Shown: piece by piece, positions 18,106-28,559 of the stretch | Layout of the letters: each line of letters starts with the position of its first letter | Position numbering within the stretch: the stretch's first letter is position 1 | Origin: Alteribacter keqinensis | GTDB taxonomy: Bacteria > Bacillota > Bacilli > Bacillales > Salisediminibacteriaceae | Direction of reading: 5' to 3' | DNA: 64,000 bases | Assembly: GCF_003710255.1 (NCBI RefSeq) | Contig: NZ_RHIB01000001.1 | Coordinates: forward strand, 2,232,001-2,296,000 | Program-made: the position numbers and the translations under genes | The notes under the pieces: model-generated | Told to the model about the DNA's origin: nothing | What the model saw: the letters and a program-made list of their open reading frames with translations, nothing else | The model's database searches: none

Positions 18106-20031
18106 TTGTACAACATCTCAGAACAAGACGTGTACCTTTTTCATCAGGGGACACATTATCAATGCTATCGATTCATGGGCTGTCATAAGATCGAATTTGA
18201 AGGAAAAACCGGGTACCGATTTGTCGTTTGGGCACCAAATGCAAAGGACGTTTGTGTTGCCGGTGATTTTAATGACTGGAATGGCCGTGAGCATTCTCTT
18301 GCCCGCTTGAATGAGCAGGGATTGTGGACCGGTTTCTTTACGGATATCCCTTCTGGTGCGCCTTATAAGTACAGCATTACACCATATTCCGGAGACTCTT
18401 TTCTGAAGAGTGATCCCTATGCTTTCTTTTCAGAGGTTAGGCCGAACACCGCTTCCGTAACCCCGGAATCAGATGAGTACAATTGGCAGGACAGCGAATG
18501 GACTGAGGAAAGAAAATCCTATAACCCTCATGAATCCCCCGTGAACATCTATGAAGTTCACGCAGGTTCATGGAAAACCCATGAAGACGGTACCCTGTAC
18601 ACGTACCGGGAGCTTGCGAAAGAGCTCATCCCTTACGTGAAATCTCTCGGGTATACACATATTGAACTTTTACCTCTTGCTGAGCACCCCTTTGACCTCT
18701 CATGGGGTTATCAGATCACCGGCTACTATTCGGTGACCAGCCGCTACGGTGCTCCGGAAGACTTTAAATACTTTGTTGACCAATGTCATCAGAACGGCCT
18801 CGGTGTCATTATGGACTGGGTTCCCGGTCATTTTTGTAAGGATGATCACGGCCTGAGGCTGTTTGACGGGTCCCCTCTATATGAATATAGCGATTCAAGT
18901 AAATCAGAAAAACGAAGCTGGGGGACATTGACTTTTGACTTTGGCAGACCGGAAATCCAAAGCTTCCTCATCTCCAACGCGATTTTCTGGATGAACGAAT
19001 ATCATATGGACGGTATGCGTGTTGATGCCGTTGCAAGCATGCTTTACCTGAATTTTGACAAAGGCGACGATGAAGAAAAGATCTTCAACTCTTATGACGG
19101 AGAAGAAAATCTTGAAGCGATGGCTTTTATCCGGAAATTAAACGAAGTTGTATTCCAATATTTCCCGAACAGTCTGATGATGGCAGAGGACAGCTCTGAT
19201 CTTCCCATGGTCACAGCTCCTACCTATCAGGGCGGACTGGGCTTTAATTTTAAATGGAACATGGGCTGGATGAACGACACGCTTGAATATATGGAGCATG
19301 ACCCTCTTTATAGAAAGTGGCATCACCAGCTTCTCACTTTCTCGTTTATGTATACCCATTCCGAAAACTTTATCCTTCCTTTATCACATGATGAAGTCGT
19401 TCACGGAAAAAAAGCGTTATTGGATAAAATGCCCGGTGACCAGTGGCAGCAATTTGCAAGCCTTAGATTACTGTACGGGTACATGATGGCCCATCCGGGA
19501 AAAAACCTTCTCTTTATGGGTGGTGAGTTTGGCCAGTATGCCGAGTGGAAAGATCAGGAACAGCTTGACTGGCACCTGTTTGATTACCCGCTTCATAAAT
19601 CAATGTACAACTATGTCTCAAAACTGAACCATTTCTATCTTGAAAATGGTGCCCTGTATGAGCAGGACCATAACCATAAAGGATTCGAATGGATCGATCC
19701 TCATAATATCGATCAAAGCATCGTCTCTTTTATCCGACGAGGAAAGAAAGCAGATGACGAGCTGATAATTTTATGTAATTTTACCCCGAACGTCTCGTAC
19801 GATTATAAAATCGGCGTACCGCGGCCGGGTAAATATAGAGAAGTATTTAACTCAGACGATCAGGAATTCAGTGGCTCGAACCAAGTAAACACCGAAGTAC
19901 ATTTTACTAATCCGGAAAAATGGCATGGTCACTCACAGCATATCAAGGTGAAAGTTCCCCCGCTGGCCATCTCCATTTTTAGAAAAATCGATGAAGGGGA
20001 ATCCAAAGGAGGAGGAATAACATATGGGTAA
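18106..20031 (+). CDS. glgB: 1,4-alpha-glucan branching enzyme
   Basis: A GH13 branching enzyme of about 641 residues that introduces alpha-1,6 branches into glycogen. A CBM48 domain (about 15-100) precedes the barrel. Catalytic residues are nucleophile Asp in MRVDAVASM (about 307), acid Glu in MMAEDSS (361) and Asp in LSHDEVVHG (429). It is cytosolic and of family length. The TTG at 18106 lies 10 bases after AAAGGAG, whereas the TTG at 18097 is only one base away, so I choose the former. It is the first gene of glgB-C-D-A-P and overlaps glgC by 8 bases. Confidence 0.95.
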   Translation: MYNISEQDVYLFHQGTHYQCYRFMGCHKIEFEGKTGYRFVVWAPNAKDVCVAGDFNDWNGREHSLARLNEQGLWTGFFTDIPSGAPYKYSITPYSGDSFLKSDPYAFFSEVRPNTASVTPESDEYNWQDSEWTEERKSYNPHESPVNIYEVHAGSWKTHEDGTLYTYRELAKELIPYVKSLGYTHIELLPLAEHPFDLSWGYQITGYYSVTSRYGAPEDFKYFVDQCHQNGLGVIMDWVPGHFCKDDHGLRLFDGSPLYEYSDSSKSEKRSWGTLTFDFGRPEIQSFLISNAIFWMNEYHMDGMRVDAVASMLYLNFDKGDDEEKIFNSYDGEENLEAMAFIRKLNEVVFQYFPNSLMMAEDSSDLPMVTAPTYQGGLGFNFKWNMGWMNDTLEYMEHDPLYRKWHHQLLTFSFMYTHSENFILPLSHDEVVHGKKALLDKMPGDQWQQFASLRLLYGYMMAHPGKNLLFMGGEFGQYAEWKDQEQLDWHLFDYPLHKSMYNYVSKLNHFYLENGALYEQDHNHKGFEWIDPHNIDQSIVSFIRRGKKADDELIILCNFTPNVSYDYKIGVPRPGKYREVFNSDDQEFSGSNQVNTEVHFTNPEKWHGHSQHIKVKVPPLAISIFRKIDEGESKGGGITYG

Positions 20032-21169
20032 AAAAGAATGCGTAGGTATGTTGTTGGCAGGAGGAGAAGGGAAACGTCTCGGTTTACTTACAAAAGATCT
20101 GGCAAAACCAGCTGTTCACTTTGGAGGTAAATACAGAATCATTGATTTTACCTTAAGCAACTGTGCAAACTCGGGCATCCACACTGTGGGGGTTCTCACA
20201 CAGTACTCTCCTCTTGAATTAAACAAACACATCGGAATCGGAAAGCCGTGGGATCTTGACCGCCAGGAAGATGGCGTTTCAATCCTTTCACCTTATACCG
20301 CCAAGAAAGGCGGCAGCTGGTATTCAGGAACAGCCGATGCCATTTATCAGAACATTCACTTTATTGACCGGTATGATCCGGAGTATATTCTTGTTATTTC
20401 TGGTGATCACATTTATCAGATGAATTATCAGAAACTTCTAAAACATCACAAAGAACAGGAAGCTGATGCAACAATCAGTGTAATTGAAGTGCCATGGGAT
20501 GAAGCTTCACGCTTTGGCATCCTGAATACTACGGATGATCTCAGAATCTATGAATTTGATGAGAAGCCTGCCAAACCGAAAAACAATCTGGCATCCATGG
20601 GAATTTATATTTTCAACTGGAAAGCACTTAAGAGCTATCTGCTTGAAGATGCGAAGAATCCGACTTCTTCACACGACTTTGGCAAGGATATCATTCCGGC
20701 CATGGTGGCAGATGACCGCCGTCTCTTTGCCTATCAGTTTGAAGGCTACTGGAAAGATGTCGGAACGGTTCAGAGCTACTGGGAAGCGAACATGGACCTC
20801 CTGGAACTGGATGAAATGGTGTCATTGAGCAACCGGGAGTGGCGTACGTACTCCCACGATTCAAACTACCCGCCTCAGTACATTAACGGAAATACGAATA
20901 TTACCAACTCATACATCAACTCCGGCTGCTGGATTCGAGGAACGGTAGAACGCTCGATTTTATTCGAAAACGTGGAAGTGGATTCAAAGAGTACAATCAG
21001 ACAGTCCATTCTCCATCCAAGGGTGAAAATCGGAGAAAACAGTGTGATTGAACGAGCGATTATTAAAGAAGACACAGTGGTTCCTCCAAACTCCTATATC
21101 TGCACACCAGAAGGAGAAGAACCGTTTGTCATTGATAACGAAAATGTAGGTGTAGTAACCGTTAAATAA
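20024..21169 (+). CDS. glgC: Glucose-1-phosphate adenylyltransferase, catalytic subunit
   Basis: A 381-residue enzyme that makes ADP-glucose from glucose-1-phosphate and ATP, the committed step of glycogen synthesis. The N-terminal nucleotide loop [13 protein letters not shown] (residues about 11-23) is intact, as are the substrate regions [10 protein letters not shown] and [11 protein letters not shown] left-handed beta-helix follows. Its ATG has a run of AGGAGG upstream and it overlaps the glgB stop, so the two are translationally coupled. It pairs with glgD to form the heteromeric Bacillus-type enzyme. A 220-base gap with a structured repeat follows. Confidence 0.96.
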   Translation: MGKKECVGMLLAGGEGKRLGLLTKDLAKPAVHFGGKYRIIDFTLSNCANSGIHTVGVLTQYSPLELNKHIGIGKPWDLDRQEDGVSILSPYTAKKGGSWYSGTADAIYQNIHFIDRYDPEYILVISGDHIYQMNYQKLLKHHKEQEADATISVIEVPWDEASRFGILNTTDDLRIYEFDEKPAKPKNNLASMGIYIFNWKALKSYLLEDAKNPTSSHDFGKDIIPAMVADDRRLFAYQFEGYWKDVGTVQSYWEANMDLLELDEMVSLSNREWRTYSHDSNYPPQYINGNTNITNSYINSGCWIRGTVERSILFENVEVDSKSTIRQSILHPRVKIGENSVIERAIIKEDTVVPPNSYICTPEGEEPFVIDNENVGVVTVK

Positions 21170-21201
21170 GGAACAAAAGTGCAATTGGTCACGAGCGTCA
21201 A

Positions 21202-21290
21202 GGCTTTCATTCAATCAAATCCAAGCCGCTTTTTGGCTTAAGCTGATGGAATGAAATGACCTCGAGCTCGCAGGCGCTGGAGCAGGACGA
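21202..21290. repeat. Hairpin-rich element between glgC and glgD
   Basis: TTTCATTCAATCA and TGATGGAATGAAA form a long stem around an inner AAGCC / GGCTT hairpin (21202-21258). Just downstream, CCTCG and CGAGG enclose a GC-rich block (21261-21290). No U-run follows, so it is not a plain terminator. It lies inside an operon whose other junctions overlap, and may be a repeat insertion or an RNA processing site. Confidence 0.55.
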
Positions 21291-21389
21291 GGAAAAGTTT
21301 CGTCATAAAGTCATTTTAAAGGTTTATAAACAACAACACAAAAAATCCGTAACCTGACTGCTTCAGCTAAAAAAAAGGAGGAACTCCAT

Positions 21390-22499
21390 ATGGAATCCAT
21401 GATGGGCTTAATCAACCTGGAACATGAACACGACTTTCTAAATGAACTTACTTACTTTCGATGCGGTGCTGCCGTTCCTTTCGCAGGGCGTTACCGTTTA
21501 ATTGATTTCACACTTTCCAATATGGTCCGCTCCGATGTGCAGGATATTGCCATTTTCACACGGAACAAATACCGTTCATTGATGGACCACCTTGGAACAG
21601 GCGCAGACTGGGAGCTTGACCGCAGACATGGAGGGCTCTTCATATTGCCCCCTGACTGGAATGACCCGACTGATATTTCCAAAGGGGATTTGAGCCATTT
21701 TCATAATAACCGTGATTACTTTAACCGGGGAAAATCCAACTATGTGATTATCAGCGGCAGCCAGTATCTCTCGAATGCCGACTATAAGGATGCCTTTGAC
21801 TATCACCTTGAACGCGGGGCTGATGTGACTCTGATTACAACCCGTGTAAAAGAACTGGGGCCTGAACACGAACCCTGCCAGCGGATTGTACAGGACGACC
21901 AGGGCTGGGTATCTGATATAACAAACGAACTGAACAACACGAACGTTTATACAGGTGTCTACATTATCAGCAAGAGTCTTCTGATGGAGCTTGTTGATGA
22001 GTGTATCGCACATCATAAAGACCATTTTTTCCTGCATGGTATTAAGGATAACCTTGAGCGCCTGAATATCCAGACGTTTGAACACACAGGGTATTCCGCT
22101 TTCATCAATTCTGTGGAAAGCTTTTACCGTAACAATATGAATCTCCTTAACCCTGAAAATTACAAAGAGCTCTTTTACCAGAACTCCTTTATTAAAACAA
22201 AGATCAGTAATGAACCGCCGACAAAATACAATGACATCTCGGAAGTAAAGGACTCTCTTCTTGCCAACGGATGTGAGATTAATGGCGAAGTGGAAAACAG
22301 TATTCTCTTTCGCGGTGTAAAAGTAAAGCCCGGTGCAAAAGTGATTAATTCCGTCATCATGCAGCGTTGCACGATTGAAGAAGGCGTTCACCTTGAGAAC
22401 GTTATACTGGATAAAGATGTGACAGTGACGGAAGGGCAGACCTTCATCGGCTCACATGAAAAGCCGTTTGTCGTAGCCAAACGAAAAGTGATGAGCTAA
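21390..22499 (+). CDS. glgD: ADP-glucose pyrophosphorylase regulatory subunit GlgD
   Basis: A 369-residue GlgC homologue that lacks the N-terminal GGxGxRL nucleotide loop: the start MMGLINLEHEHDFL runs directly into the conserved RYRLIDFTLSN segment. This is typical of GlgD, which by itself is inactive but raises the activity of GlgC in the Bacillus-type heteromer. The C-terminal beta-helix is complete (ENSILFRGVKVKPGA, VIMQRCTIEEGV). The ATG has an AAAGGAGG site 9 bases upstream. It is unusual only in being separated from both operon neighbours by long structured gaps. Confidence 0.93.
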   Translation: MESMMGLINLEHEHDFLNELTYFRCGAAVPFAGRYRLIDFTLSNMVRSDVQDIAIFTRNKYRSLMDHLGTGADWELDRRHGGLFILPPDWNDPTDISKGDLSHFHNNRDYFNRGKSNYVIISGSQYLSNADYKDAFDYHLERGADVTLITTRVKELGPEHEPCQRIVQDDQGWVSDITNELNNTNVYTGVYIISKSLLMELVDECIAHHKDHFFLHGIKDNLERLNIQTFEHTGYSAFINSVESFYRNNMNLLNPENYKELFYQNSFIKTKISNEPPTKYNDISEVKDSLLANGCEINGEVENSILFRGVKVKPGAKVINSVIMQRCTIEEGVHLENVILDKDVTVTEGQTFIGSHEKPFVVAKRKVMS

Positions 22500-22599
22500 T
22501 TAGAATGGTGTGTTTAAGGCGGTTATTAATGATTAGGCTGCCCTGAAAAAGACCGCATTTCATACGCCAAGGTACTGAAGGATTAGCATGGAGGTCTGT

Positions 22600-22830
22600 T
22601 TTCGCAAAGTGTGTTGCTTTTGCTGATAAGGTAATGAAGCCGAAGGGCCTGAGACTCCTGTGACGGTGACGAGCGTTTGCATCAAGAATCAGCTTCGAGT
22701 TGCTTCGACGCAAAAAGTTGCGAAGCGTTACTGGCAGAGGAAGAAGCAGGGTTATTTCTCACACCTTGCCGGCACCGCCACGGAAAGCGATGTCCTGCAG
22801 CGAAATTCAACAGCAATCAGTTCCAAGAGT
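22600..22830. repeat. Diverged, expanded copy of the 11957-12077 repeat between glgD and glgA
   Basis: The block CTTGCCGGCACCGCCACGGA (22765-22784), followed by AAGCGA, matches 12033-12057 of the other element apart from small changes. GAGACTCCTGTG (near 22648) matches its other end. About 100 bases between them are unlike the first copy and contain inverted TTGCATC / GACGCAA-type words. Short open frames here have no ribosome site and overlap the repeat, so I treat the 393-base gap (22500-22892) as non-coding. Confidence 0.5.
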
Positions 22831-22892
22831 GCATTTAAATTACGAAACGGGTGCCCAATACAAACTGACGGGCACCCCGGAGAGGAGAAACG

Positions 22893-24362
22893 ATGATGAC
22901 AAACGTTTTATTTACAGCATCGGAATGTACCCCATTCATTAAAACAGGAGGATTAGCCGATGTCATCGGTTCCCTCCCCCAATCCATTAATAAAACGACC
23001 AATTCCCATGTTAAAGTGATGCTTCCTTTATATGACGAAATCCCGGATCACTGGCAGACCCGGATGGAACTCGTAGCAACCATCAATGTTCCGGTCGGCT
23101 GGCGTAATCAGGAGGCTTCCATATTCACGTTGGAACACAACGGCGTGGATTACTTTTTTATTTCCAACGACTATTATTTCACCCGAAAAGGGGTATATGG
23201 ATATTATGATGATGGCGAACGTTTTGTATTCTTCAGCCGCGCCGTTATTGAAGCTCTGCCTTATCTGAATTTTACACCGGACGTAATTCATGCCCATGAC
23301 TGGCAGACGGGACTTGTCTGTGCTTTTGCTAAGATTCTTCAACCTTTGGAAAACCTGAAAACAGTATTTACGATTCACAACATCCGGTATCAGGGAGTTA
23401 TGCCCCACACAATGTTTGGGGAAATGTTTAACTTGTCCATGGATCACTTTGGCGGCATGGAATGGAACGGCATGCTCAACTGCATGAAGAGTGGTATTTT
23501 TCACGCGGATAAAGTCACTACCGTAAGCCCGAGCTATGCAGAAGAAATTAAGGATCCTTATTACGGGGAAGGCCTTCACTCCCTTCTTCAGGAACGCTCT
23601 GAGGACCTGACAGGTATTATCAACGGGATTGATACAAACGATTACCACCCGCTGAAAGATCCGTATATCGTCTCCAACTACCGTCATTCAAGAGGAAAAA
23701 AGAAAGAAAACAAAGAATACCTGCAGGAAGTATTCGGTCTTCCGGTAGATGGAGAAAAACCTCTATATGTCATTATTTCGAGGCTTGTGGAGCAAAAAGG
23801 ATTCCACCTTGTCCAGCATATTCTTGATGAGTTTCTCCAGGAGGATGTACAGGTAGCTGTACTTGGCACAGGCGAAGGTGAATTCGAAGGGTTCTTTTAC
23901 CATGCCCAGGAACGACACCCGGAACGTCTGGCAGTGAGGCTGACATTTGATGAGAAGCTGGCACGTCAGATGTATGCGGCAGCAGATTTCTTTATTATGC
24001 CTTCCCAATTTGAACCATGCGGTCTTACACAGCTTATTGCCCTTCAGTACAAAGCCGTGCCGATTGTCCGTGAAACAGGCGGCCTGAAGGATACCGTCCA
24101 GTCCTTTAATGAAATAACCGGAGAAGGTAATGGTTTTAGTTTTACAAACTATAACGCACACGAGCTTCTGGAAGCACTCAAATATTCCCTAAGCGTTTAT
24201 CACAACCCGATTCAGTGGATTCAACTGTTAAAAAACGTGAACAAAAGCCAGTTCAGCTGGAAAGAATCGGCTACTCAGTACATTCATCTTTATGCCGAGT
24301 TCGAAACAGCAAACATATATTCTCAGGGAGTGATAGACGTTGCCACACTTGACAACAGATAA
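22893..24362 (+). CDS. glgA: Glycogen synthase (ADP-glucose type)
   Basis: A 489-residue GT5 glycogen synthase that extends alpha-1,4-glucan from ADP-glucose. The N-terminal KTGGLADV motif (about residues 16-23) binds the donor. HAHDWQTGL and TIHNIRYQG follow, and the C-terminal domain carries PSQFEPCGLTQL with the catalytic Glu and ETGGLKDTV. It is cytosolic and intact. Two adjacent ATGs (22893 and 22896) follow a GAGAGGAG site. The 3' end overlaps glgP by 23 bases, indicating tight coupling. Confidence 0.96.
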   Translation: MMTNVLFTASECTPFIKTGGLADVIGSLPQSINKTTNSHVKVMLPLYDEIPDHWQTRMELVATINVPVGWRNQEASIFTLEHNGVDYFFISNDYYFTRKGVYGYYDDGERFVFFSRAVIEALPYLNFTPDVIHAHDWQTGLVCAFAKILQPLENLKTVFTIHNIRYQGVMPHTMFGEMFNLSMDHFGGMEWNGMLNCMKSGIFHADKVTTVSPSYAEEIKDPYYGEGLHSLLQERSEDLTGIINGIDTNDYHPLKDPYIVSNYRHSRGKKKENKEYLQEVFGLPVDGEKPLYVIISRLVEQKGFHLVQHILDEFLQEDVQVAVLGTGEGEFEGFFYHAQERHPERLAVRLTFDEKLARQMYAAADFFIMPSQFEPCGLTQLIALQYKAVPIVRETGGLKDTVQSFNEITGEGNGFSFTNYNAHELLEALKYSLSVYHNPIQWIQLLKNVNKSQFSWKESATQYIHLYAEFETANIYSQGVIDVATLDNR

Positions 24363-26772
24363 ATGGATTGAAGCCATCAAGCATAAAACAGAGAAAGTCG
24401 GAGGCATTTCCATCGGCGAAGCCTCCGAGAGAGACTTGTTTTACGCCATATGCGCCATTGCTAGTGAAGAAATGAACAAGAACTGGATAGATACACAGGA
24501 AAAATACAGAGAAACCGAATGCAAACAGGTTTATTACCTGTCAATGGAGTTTCTTGTGGGACGTCTTCTGGAAAGCAATCTCCTTAACAGCGGCATGCTG
24601 AATGAATGTAACTCCGCACTTGAGGCAATGGGCTTCGACCCGGAGAAAGTGTACAGTGTTGAGCCGGACGCAGGTCTGGGAAACGGGGGGCTCGGTCGTC
24701 TTGCTGCCTGTTTTCTTGAATCCATTGCTTCCTTAAAGTTCCCCGGACACGGATGCGGAATCCGCTACCGTTACGGGCTGTTTGAGCAGCGTATTATCCA
24801 CGGCCACCAAGTCGAGCTTCCTGACTACTGGCTGAAGGAAGATTATCCATGGGAAACGAGAAAAGCTGAAGAAGCTGTCGACATCCATTTCGGCGGTGAC
24901 ATCCATATGTTTAAGAAAAATGACGGGACACTTGAGTTTAAGTACGAAAACACCGATAAAGTTACAGCCGTCCCTTATGACGTGCCGGTTGTCGGTTATC
25001 AGAACCAGGTGGTTAATTCACTCAGGCTGTGGAGTGCGGAATCAAATTCCGGTTCGTCCGACCTTCTTACGAGCAAAAGCTCCCAGTACTTTCACCACCT
25101 GGATCACAAGCACTCTATAGAGCAGATATCCGGCTTTTTATACCCTGATGATTCCGGATATGATGGAAAGATACTCAGGTTAAAACAACAATATTTCCTT
25201 GTGTCATCAAGCTTAAAGAGCATCATCCGCCAGTTCAAAAAGAATGGCCGCCATTCACTGATGCACCTTCCGGATAGAGTCGTTATTCAAATTAACGACA
25301 CACATCCGAGCCTTGCTGTACCTGAGCTGATGCGTATTTTAATGGATGAAGAGCGATTCGGGTGGGACGATGCCTGGGAGATTACAACGAAAACGATTGC
25401 CTACACCAATCATACAACCCTGAGTGAAGCTCTTGAAAAATGGCCTCAGGATATGGTGAAGTCTCTCCTCCCACGCCTTCATATGATCATTTATGAAATC
25501 AATGAGCGTTTTTGCAGGAAAGTTTGGGAAGATCACCCTGAGCTTCGTGACAAAATTCATGAGCTTGCGATCATTGCAGATAATCAGGTACACATGGCAC
25601 GCCTCGCTATTGTAGGAAGTTTCAGCGTAAACGGCGTAGCGAGACTGCACACTGAGATTCTGAAGAAAAAAGAAATGAGCAATTTTTACACGTTGTTTCC
25701 TGAACGCTTTAACAATAAAACAAACGGCATCACCCACAGGCGCTGGCTTCTTCAGGTAAACCCGGAGCTGTCCACGTTAATCAGTGACGTCATCGGTCCT
25801 CAGTGGATACAGAGGCCGAATCACCTGATCAGCCTCCTCCGGTATTCAAATGATGTTCCTTTCCTGGAACGGGTGTCGGAAGTGAAGCTGCAGAATAAAG
25901 CACGTCTCGCTCAGTTTATTCATGAGAAGACGGGAATTGTTGTTGACGAGCGTTCCATCTTTGACGTTCAGATCAAACGATTGCACGAGTATAAAAGGCA
26001 GCTGTTAAACATCTTCCACGTTATTCATTTATACAATGAGCTTAAGGACAATCCGAGCCTGGATATTACTCCCCGGACCTTTATTTTCGGGGCGAAGGCA
26101 GCACCAAGCTACTACTTTGCAAAGGAAGTCATCAAGCTCATCAACCGGATGGCGTCGATCATTAACAACGATACGAGTATCCAGGGGAAATTAAAGGTCG
26201 TTTTCCTTGAAAACTACAACGTGAGCCTGGCAGAAAAAATCATTCCGGCTACAGATATCAGTGAACAGATTTCCACTGCCAGTAAGGAAGCTTCAGGTAC
26301 CGGTAATATGAAAATGATGATGAACGGGGCGCTTACGGTTGGAACCCTCGACGGTGCCAACATTGAAATCCGCGACCTCGTCGGTGACCGGAACATCTTT
26401 ATTTTCGGCCTCACTGCTGATGAGGTTCACGACTACTACCAAAACGGCGGTTATGTAGCCCGGGATATTTACCATACGGATGAACGGGTCCGACGTATTC
26501 TGGATCAGCTTAATGAAGGGGCGTTCGGCTCACAGGAAATCGAATTTAAAGATATTTTTTATCACATCCTGTACCATAACGATCCTTACTTTGTTCTCAA
26601 AGACTTTGATGCCTACATTGAAACCCACGAGCTTGTGGAGCAGGCATACCGCAACCAGCCGAAATGGATGAACATGAGTATGACGAATATTGCCTATTCG
26701 GGCAAATTCTCAAGTGACCGGACTATTCAGGAATATGCATCGGAGATTTGGAAGCTTAAGAGAATGGACTAA
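24340..26772 (+). CDS. glgP: Glycogen/maltodextrin phosphorylase
   Basis: An 810-residue GT35 phosphorylase that releases glucose-1-phosphate from glycogen chain ends. The PLP-binding lysine lies in EASGTGNMKMMMNGALTVG (about residue 655), and the N-terminal GNGGLGRLAACF motif (about 110) is present. It starts at TTG 24340 after GGGAGTGA, within the end of glgA. It is the last gene of the operon and is followed by a strong terminator. With glgB-C-D-A and amyX it completes a cytosolic cycle of glycogen storage and use. Confidence 0.96.
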   Translation: MPHLTTDKWIEAIKHKTEKVGGISIGEASERDLFYAICAIASEEMNKNWIDTQEKYRETECKQVYYLSMEFLVGRLLESNLLNSGMLNECNSALEAMGFDPEKVYSVEPDAGLGNGGLGRLAACFLESIASLKFPGHGCGIRYRYGLFEQRIIHGHQVELPDYWLKEDYPWETRKAEEAVDIHFGGDIHMFKKNDGTLEFKYENTDKVTAVPYDVPVVGYQNQVVNSLRLWSAESNSGSSDLLTSKSSQYFHHLDHKHSIEQISGFLYPDDSGYDGKILRLKQQYFLVSSSLKSIIRQFKKNGRHSLMHLPDRVVIQINDTHPSLAVPELMRILMDEERFGWDDAWEITTKTIAYTNHTTLSEALEKWPQDMVKSLLPRLHMIIYEINERFCRKVWEDHPELRDKIHELAIIADNQVHMARLAIVGSFSVNGVARLHTEILKKKEMSNFYTLFPERFNNKTNGITHRRWLLQVNPELSTLISDVIGPQWIQRPNHLISLLRYSNDVPFLERVSEVKLQNKARLAQFIHEKTGIVVDERSIFDVQIKRLHEYKRQLLNIFHVIHLYNELKDNPSLDITPRTFIFGAKAAPSYYFAKEVIKLINRMASIINNDTSIQGKLKVVFLENYNVSLAEKIIPATDISEQISTASKEASGTGNMKMMMNGALTVGTLDGANIEIRDLVGDRNIFIFGLTADEVHDYYQNGGYVARDIYHTDERVRRILDQLNEGAFGSQEIEFKDIFYHILYHNDPYFVLKDFDAYIETHELVEQAYRNQPKWMNMSMTNIAYSGKFSSDRTIQEYASEIWKLKRMD

Positions 26773-26775
26773 TCA

Positions 26776-26820
26776 AAAAAAGGCACAGAAGAGGGAAGAT
26801 CCTCTCTTCTGTGCCTTTTA
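26776..26820. terminator. Bidirectional terminator at the end of the glycogen operon
   Basis: AAAAGGCACAGAAGAG pairs with CTCTTCTGTGCCTTTT around a short loop. A/T tracts on both sides suit convergent glgP and ytlQ. Confidence 0.92.
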
Positions 26821-26846
26821 GATTACCCGTTTCCTGCAGAAGTGCA

Positions 26847-27797
26847 TCAGGAGAGTCTGTCTGTTTCCTCCTGAAAGTCTGCTCTAGAATCCGCAGTGGT
26901 GTCACAATGTCTTAATAAAAGTTCTGTAACTTTTAACTGCTGATATTTTATCGGTGATTTATTACGCTGTAATTTTTCATACCAGGCTGGAAAAGTACGT
27001 TTGTCGATCACGGTTAAGGATGAATCGTTACGGGGCAGATCGATAAAGCTGTCCTTCGCTATGACAACTGTTTTTACCGGGTAGGAAATGTCGTTCCCAG
27101 CCAGGATCTCCTGAATAACAGACCTCATCCGCTTGATTGATACCTGTGGATGCACAAGCTTTTCTTCATAAGACTTTTGCTCTTTAATCCAGAACCGGTC
27201 GTTCAATGGTTTAAAGATGGCATTCCCATCCCCTTCCAAAGCATGGACAAGCCAGACCTCGGTGGGGGTTACAATCATCACTTCCATTTCTACTTGGGCT
27301 TTACGGACATTCATTACAGGTCGGTAAAAAATCATATACGTATCGGGAAGGGTCTTTGTGAGCCTAGCGAGAAATGAATCGTATTTAAGCGATTGTTTCA
27401 CATGAGATTTCTCACTGATTGTGGAGCTTGCCCATGTGAGCTGAAACGCATACAGCTCTTCCATAAATGCTTTTTTAAGAGCCTCCAGAGAGGATATGGG
27501 CTTATTCAACAGAGGAGTAAATGCATCCTCCTCTGCCTGCGGCTCGCCATTGATCTCTTTTTTATTAAGAAAAGGGATCCATGTTTTCCAGGTGCTCCTC
27601 CCCTCCCCTTCCACGTTATAGCTGGAGTTCACGATTTCTTCGTAGTTATAGGTGCTGAGGTGATGTCTTCTTCTCTGCCAGTCTGTCTTCAATCTTGCCC
27701 ACCTGTCGGATTTCAATCGGTGAAAGCGGCTTGAATATCTATATACATCCATTTCATATCTAGAAACACAATCAGTTAGCTTAACGAGCTGAGCCAT
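26847..27797 (-). CDS. ytlQ: YtlQ-like protein of unknown function
   Basis: A 316-residue soluble protein, basic in its N-terminal third (RFHRLKSDRWARLKTDWQRRRHH) and mixed beyond. The central stretch (EMEVMIVTPTEVWLVHALEGDGNAIF) suggests a nuclease-related NERD-like beta core, but I cannot point to a complete active site. It corresponds by position and general sequence to B. subtilis YtlQ, which lies with ytlP near amyX. No signal peptide or membrane segment is seen. It starts 67 bases after thpR on the same strand and is probably co-transcribed. Function is unknown. Confidence 0.7.
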   Translation of the reverse strand: MAQLVKLTDCVSRYEMDVYRYSSRFHRLKSDRWARLKTDWQRRRHHLSTYNYEEIVNSSYNVEGEGRSTWKTWIPFLNKKEINGEPQAEEDAFTPLLNKPISSLEALKKAFMEELYAFQLTWASSTISEKSHVKQSLKYDSFLARLTKTLPDTYMIFYRPVMNVRKAQVEMEVMIVTPTEVWLVHALEGDGNAIFKPLNDRFWIKEQKSYEEKLVHPQVSIKRMRSVIQEILAGNDISYPVKTVVIAKDSFIDLPRNDSSLTVIDKRTFPAWYEKLQRNKSPIKYQQLKVTELLLRHCDTTADSRADFQEETDRLS

Positions 27798-27864
27798 CCT
27801 GTTCTCCTCTCACATTCCATTCTGAAGTGATATGCTTTATTTTACCATAAGGAGTACACTGAGG

Positions 27865-28410
27865 TTATTGCAGAATAATCCGATCAACCGCTTTATATCT
27901 TGGAGACGAGTGGGGGTGTATTTCATACAGGACCACTTCTTCTGCATCCCATCCCATTTCTGGAAGCTCCATTGAAAGGTTTTGACGCCTTAATGGCTTT
28001 TCCCCTTTGTATCCTTTTGCCAGTGTAATATGAGGCGTAAAAGGTCTTTCTTCCACAGGGAATTCATGTCTTACAGCCAGGTCCCTGATTTTCTTCTGCA
28101 GGGTCATGAGAGGCTTGGAGTATGACATTCCTGCCCAGAGGACCCTCGGTTCTGCCGGTCGTCCAAATGAACTGATTTCCCTTAACGTCAGAGCCGGACT
28201 TTCTTCTTTACTGAGCTTCGTCTTAAGCTCTTCCCATAGTTTCGTTCTTTTTGCAGAATCCCAGCCTCCGAAAAAAAGAAGTGTAATATGGAAATCATCT
28301 GGATGAATGACCGTTTTAAAACGAACGTCTGCTTCAAAATGTTCCTGGGCTTCCAGGAGTGGCGGGACAATTTTTTCCGGTACAGGAATTGCAATAAAAT
28401 AATGGGACAT
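27865..28410 (-). CDS. thpR: RNA 2',3'-cyclic phosphodiesterase (2H family), YtlP
   Basis: A 181-residue 2H phosphoesterase. Both catalytic motifs are visible: HITLLFFG (about residues 41-48) and HITLAKG (about 127-133). The family opens 2',3'-cyclic phosphates at RNA ends and was formerly called 2'-5' RNA ligase. It is cytosolic. The ATG at 28410 is preceded by AAAGGAGG. It is first in a two-gene minus-strand run with ytlQ and divergent from ytkP, the same arrangement as in B. subtilis. Confidence 0.92.
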   Translation of the reverse strand: MSHYFIAIPVPEKIVPPLLEAQEHFEADVRFKTVIHPDDFHITLLFFGGWDSAKRTKLWEELKTKLSKEESPALTLREISSFGRPAEPRVLWAGMSYSKPLMTLQKKIRDLAVRHEFPVEERPFTPHITLAKGYKGEKPLRRQNLSMELPEMGWDAEEVVLYEIHPHSSPRYKAVDRIILQ

Positions 28411-28559
28411 GCAAATACCTCCTTTTGTCAGTAAATATACGGTATGATAAAATAAGAACTGTTTAATTCCGATTTGCTCGATACGATTTAATGGGAAATG
28501 GTTTTACAGTTAGTTTTCATCATAAATGAAACTTCATGCAAGAAGAAAGGATGACAGTG

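Noticed and set aside
21576-22391. 271-residue open frame antisense to glgD
   Set aside because: It lies wholly within a clear glgD gene on the other strand, lacks a ribosome site and resembles no family; it is a by-product of codon use.
22660-22942. Two overlapping short frames between glgD and glgA
   Set aside because: They fall in a repeat element, have no ribosome site and one runs into glgA.
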